Assembly (NCBI RefSeq): GCF_900538805.1
Contig: NZ_UPZP01000103.1
Span: forward strand, 1-7,250
DNA: 7,250 nucleotides
Source of the DNA: an uncultured Dialister sp.
GTDB lineage: Bacteria > Bacillota > Negativicutes > Veillonellales > Dialisteraceae
Direction: 5' to 3'
The number at the start of each line of letters is the position of its first letter. Position 1 is the stretch's first letter. Below the pieces are notes generated by a model that did not search any database, had not been told where the DNA came from, and was given only the letters and a program-made list of their open reading frames with translations. This document shows, piece after piece, positions 5,450-7,250 of the stretch. The translations under genes and the position numbers were made by a program.

Positions 5450-5513
5450 CCTTTCAAATAACAATATTCTGAGAGAGCCGTTTTCCTCCCCAGGATGCCA
5501 GCTGTCTCTTTCT
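5423..5513 (-). ncRNA. predicted antisense antitoxin RNA of the type I pair
   Basis: A transcript of about 90 bases is predicted on the minus strand. It would start near 5513, seven bases after the extended -10 at 5520-5528, and end at the U6 tract after the hairpin at 5428-5449. It would be fully complementary to the toxin mRNA 3' region downstream of the stop codon, as RatA is to txpA. Its 5' end also carries GAGACAGCUGGCA, the same sequence as the toxin mRNA 5' leader, so it could displace the leader from the toxin 3' end. The ends are inferred from promoter and terminator positions only. Confidence 0.6.
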
Positions 5514-5536
5514 ATGCCCATTATACCATAGAAAGA
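5507..5536. repeat. 10-bp inverted repeat centred on the antisense promoter
   Basis: TCTTTCTATG (5507-5516) and CATAGAAAGA (5527-5536) are perfect inverted copies separated by ten bases. The -10 of the antisense promoter (5520-5525) lies in the gap. It could be a repressor operator, or a 3' hairpin protecting the end of the toxin mRNA. There is no U tract on the plus strand, so I do not call it a terminator. Confidence 0.6.
5520..5528 (-). promoter_or_regulatory. extended -10 promoter of the antisense RNA
   Basis: Read on the minus strand, TGGTATAAT is a perfect extended -10 (TGnTATAAT). No strong -35 is seen: upstream is a T-rich run, with TTTTTA at 16 bases. Extended -10 promoters can do without a good -35. 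This strength would suit an antitoxin made in excess of its target. Confidence 0.7.
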
Positions 5537-5576
5537 AAAGGTAAAAAACAACAGTATTGGTTTTTGATATAAGTGC

Positions 5577-5608
5577 CAATGATAAATGATTCACATCCTT
5601 TATCATTG
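5577..5608. repeat. AT-rich 10-bp inverted repeat after the SDR gene
   Basis: CAATGATAAA (5577-5586) and TTTATCATTG (5599-5608) form a perfect stem with a 12-base loop, 23 bases beyond the stop codon of the minus-strand SDR gene. The following minus-strand bases (GCACTTATATC) have no U run. It is therefore a possible 3'-stabilising hairpin or protein site rather than a standard terminator. The rest of 5537-5631 shows nothing else. Confidence 0.45.
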
Positions 5609-5631
5609 CGCCGGCAGGGTGCTTGGCAGCT

Positions 5632-6267
5632 TTATCCCCTTGTTTCCTGGCCTGTCAGAATTTCCACGCCCTTCTTTGTCTCAAGTCCTAAATCCGCCAT
5701 TTTCCGTGCCACCGCTTCCGTAGGCACGGGGGCCATGGTTTTGAAGAGGCCCAGGGCATTGGCCAGCTGGAACAGTTTCACCGAAACCGTTTCCGCCGGC
5801 CTTTTGGCATGCTTCCGGATAAGGGAGGGGGGACGGAGGATGGAAAGCTGTGGAAATTGAAGAGCTTCCACATCCCTTTCGATGAGGCCTTTGAGCTTTA
5901 AGTAAAAAATGGAAGAAGACCGGTTGGCGCCTAAAGAGGACACCAGCACCACATGGGGCACCCCGTTTTCCCGGGCCGCTTTGGCGAAGGAGAGCTGGTA
6001 GTCATGGTCTATGCGGTACTGGGCTTCCTTGGAACCCGCCTGCTTCAGGGACGTGCCAAGGGCGGAAAAGAGGACGTCCCCTTTCACCAGATGGGCCCAG
6101 TCTGACGGGCGGTCGAAGTCAATGATGCAGGATTCGATTTTTTCACTTTTTATATCCAGAGGGCGGCGGGTGAAGGTGATGATTTTCTCATATTCCCTGC
6201 GGGAAAGGAGTTCTTCCACCAGGTTCTTTCCTACAGCGCCGGTGGCGCCGATAACGATGGCTTTCAT
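5632..6267 (-). CDS. NAD(P)-binding atypical SDR oxidoreductase (HTATIP2/SDR_a5-like)
   Basis: The 211 residues form a single Rossmann fold of the atypical short-chain dehydrogenase type. The N terminus MKAIVIGATGAVGKNLVEEL carries the dinucleotide motif GATGAVG (7-13) right after strand one. TRRP at 33-36 may contact an NADP phosphate, FSALGTS (67-73) follows strand four, VSSLGA (109-114) contains the usual serine, and Y122-x3-K126 sits where YxxxK belongs. ILRPPSLI (143-150) is typical of the extended group. Such proteins reduce or merely bind nucleotide cofactors; no substrate can be read off. It is second in an operon, 15 bp after the RibD-C-like gene. AAGGAGG (6278-6272 read on the minus strand) lies only four bases before ATG, a short spacer. 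No clear terminator follows. Confidence 0.88.
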   Translation of the reverse strand: MKAIVIGATGAVGKNLVEELLSRREYEKIITFTRRPLDIKSEKIESCIIDFDRPSDWAHLVKGDVLFSALGTSLKQAGSKEAQYRIDHDYQLSFAKAARENGVPHVVLVSSLGANRSSSIFYLKLKGLIERDVEALQFPQLSILRPPSLIRKHAKRPAETVSVKLFQLANALGLFKTMAPVPTEAVARKMADLGLETKKGVEILTGQETRG

Positions 6268-6282
6268 GGGGCCTCCTTGAAA

Positions 6283-7062
6283 TTATGAACGATGGGTATG
6301 AATCATTTCCTGCACAGCCCGGAAATCGGGGTCCCTGTCAAAATCATAGTCCGACTTTTCCCTCACCTTCCAGCGGATCCACACAGCGCCGTCGGCCATG
6401 ATTTCAGATGAAAGGGCCTTGAAACGGACGGGCTGGTCTTTGGAAATCCCATCCTTTGCCATGAAAAGGGTCTGGGTATGGCTGCTGCCGTCGGCGGCAG
6501 GCGCTATGACCTGGCTCACTTCATCGGCCAGCCCTGCCTGGATGAAACTCCAGTTCAGTACACCGCCGCCGCCCAGAATCATGGTGTCCACATGGAGGAT
6601 GTTCTTGATTTTCCTGCAGGCCAGAGTAAGGTCCACCTGGTCTTTGCCGCAGATCAGGTAACTGATACCCTTCCGGCGGAGGAAATCTTTGTAACCGTTG
6701 GAGGCAGATTCCGTAAGGATTTCCACGATGTCCATGGAAACTCCGTTTTCCTCCGCCCGGTTCTCCTCCCAGGCCAGTTTCCCATGACCGTCCAGGGCGA
6801 TGAGGTAAGGTCCTTTGGCACCGGTCAGGAAATCCCCCTCCGCTGCGGGAGCGGCACTTTCATGGATTTCCGGCTTTTTGTACAGGGTCCTGTTGTCATC
6901 GATGGTGGTGCGGCCCATGATGATGGCCTGGAAATTATATTTTCCCTGCACCGCATAAAAGGAATCCTCCGCCCCCTCCGGGCCGGGAAGCCACAGGTAC
7001 TTCCCCATGATTTTGCCGTCCAGGCTCGTTTCCATATGACATATAATATAAGGTCTTTCCAT
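6283..7062 (-). CDS. RibD C-terminal domain / dihydrofolate reductase-like protein
   Basis: The 259 residues match the DHFR-like RibD_C fold of NADPH-dependent pyrimidine reductases, standing alone without a deaminase domain. Visible blocks are an initial strand with METSLDGKI (10-18), AIIMGRTT (46-53), and MILGGGGVLNWSFIQAGLADEV (161-182), which holds the glycine-rich cofactor loop (GGGG, 164-167). VIAPAADG follows at 185-192. Relatives are usually annotated only as dihydrofolate reductase family proteins, and riboflavin synthesis is not implied without ribA/ribB/ribE neighbours. I chose ATG 7062 because CTCCTT at 7069-7074 is an AAGGAG six bases upstream on the minus strand. The longer frame from 7104 would start inside the promoter's -10 box. 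It is the first gene of a two-gene operon with the SDR downstream. Confidence 0.88.
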   Translation of the reverse strand: MERPYIICHMETSLDGKIMGKYLWLPGPEGAEDSFYAVQGKYNFQAIIMGRTTIDDNRTLYKKPEIHESAAPAAEGDFLTGAKGPYLIALDGHGKLAWEENRAEENGVSMDIVEILTESASNGYKDFLRRKGISYLICGKDQVDLTLACRKIKNILHVDTMILGGGGVLNWSFIQAGLADEVSQVIAPAADGSSHTQTLFMAKDGISKDQPVRFKALSSEIMADGAVWIRWKVREKSDYDFDRDPDFRAVQEMIHTHRS

Positions 7063-7068
7063 GATGGT

Positions 7069-7074
7069 CTCCTT
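7069..7074 (-). promoter_or_regulatory. ribosome binding site fixing the RibD-C gene start
   Basis: AAGGAG on the minus strand, six bases before ATG 7062. This context (AAGGAGACCATCATGGAAA) is identical over 19 bases to the start of the membrane protein gene at 2809-2827. Confidence 0.8.
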
Positions 7075-7102
7075 CCTTCTGGGAAAACAAAACTTTTCCT
7101 TC

Positions 7103-7132
7103 ATTATAGAGGGAAGAACAGGGGAAAAGCAA
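7103..7132 (-). promoter_or_regulatory. sigma-A promoter of the minus-strand operon
   Basis: On the minus strand TTGCTT (7132-7127) is followed after 18 bases by a perfect TATAAT (7108-7103). Transcription would start near 7096, leaving a leader of about 34 bases that carries the AAGGAG. This excludes the upstream ATG at 7104 as a start. Confidence 0.7.
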
Positions 7133-7182
7133 TGGGGCTGTCCGCCGGGTGCTGGGCTGTATTCCCGAAAGAGAAAAAGGGG

Positions 7183-7245
7183 CGCCGCTGACGCGGCGGG
7201 TTGTGTAGAAGGGTTGTGTTCGCTGGCGCGCAGGGGGCGAAAGTT
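7183..7245. repeat. copy of the hairpin-linker element at the right edge
   Basis: CGCCGC (7183-7188), loop TGAC, GCGGCG (7193-7198) is followed by GGTTGTGTAGAAGGGTT. The same linker with a five-base insertion follows the hairpin at 2245-2258. Next, GGTTGTGTTCGCT (7212-7224) and AGGGGGCG (7232-7239) match the reverse complement of 2667-2693, where the seven bases between them differ. The element probably continues beyond the window. The stretch 7133-7182 between the promoter and this repeat holds nothing I recognise. Confidence 0.7.
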
Positions 7246-7250
7246 CGGCT

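Larger units (their letters stand above)
5279..5508. repeat. 13-bp inverted repeat bracketing the toxin gene
   Basis: GAGACAGCTGGCA (5279-5291) is the exact reverse complement of TGCCAGCTGTCTC (5496-5508). In a toxin transcript covering both, the 5' and 3' ends would pair over 13 bp. GGAGG of the Shine-Dalgarno (5317-5321) could pair in nested fashion with CCTCC (5485-5489). Long-range 5'-3' pairing that keeps the mRNA untranslated until it is trimmed is known from other type I toxin mRNAs such as hok and aapA. Confidence 0.7.

Noticed and set aside
5348..5551. 67-residue minus-strand frame over the antisense RNA
   Set aside because: Its start lies upstream of the predicted antisense transcription start and it reads through the terminator. 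The hydrophobic end is the mirror of the toxin codons.
5577..5608. AT-rich dyad as an intrinsic terminator of the SDR operon
   Set aside because: The stem is perfect, but no U run follows on the minus strand and the stem is A-T rich.
7063..7104. ATG at 7104 as the RibD-C gene start
   Set aside because: It lies inside the -10 box, upstream of the predicted transcription start, whereas ATG 7062 has AAGGAG at six bases.

Overview
The window reads as a chromosomal segment of a fairly GC-rich, low-complexity-promoter Bacillota bacterium. It has strong AAGGAG-type ribosome binding sites, sigma-A-type promoters, GTG/TTG-tolerant starts and the BioW route to biotin. The gene mix and coding GC would suit the Negativicutes (for example Acidaminococcus, Megasphaera or Dialister relatives), but that placement is an inference and is not proved by anything in the sequence.

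Layout, left to right. (1) Positions 1-294 are non-coding. They hold a degenerate GC-rich hairpin element, a promoter, a small hairpin and a possible BirA operator. (2) bioW and bioF (295-2215, plus strand) overlap by 14 bp. They turn pimelate into pimeloyl-CoA and then into 8-amino-7-oxononanoate, the first committed steps of biotin synthesis. (3) Positions 2216-2820 carry no credible gene. Instead there is a dense array of at least eleven short palindromes whose stems differ in sequence while the linkers between them are conserved. The two halves of the array are arranged as inverted copies. (4) A six-helix membrane protein (2821-3327) resembles an ECF-transporter substrate-binding (S) component. 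(5) A separate promoter drives a 506-residue DUF1858-DUF438-hemerythrin-PAS protein (3418-4938), which ends at a strong intrinsic terminator. (6) Positions 5240-5540 contain a compact locus too small for ordinary gene finding. A 30-residue hydrophobic holin-like toxin peptide has a near-perfect Shine-Dalgarno partly closed in a hairpin, and a convergent antisense RNA has its own extended -10 promoter and U-rich terminator. A 13-bp perfect inverted repeat brackets the toxin. This looks like a type I toxin-antitoxin system. (7) On the minus strand a two-gene operon (7062 down to 5632) encodes a RibD-C/dihydrofolate-reductase-like protein and an NAD(P)-binding atypical SDR, from a promoter near 7103-7132. 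(8) The right edge (7183-7250) enters another copy of the hairpin-linker repeat.

The biotin genes and the putative S component may work together (pathway plus uptake of a related compound), but 605 bp of hairpin array separates them and no vitamin specificity can be read from the protein. The DUF438 protein and the minus-strand oxidoreductases look like unrelated housekeeping or stress functions. The two most notable items are the type I toxin-antitoxin locus at 5240-5540 and the hairpin-linker repeat family, which recurs in every larger intergenic gap of this window.
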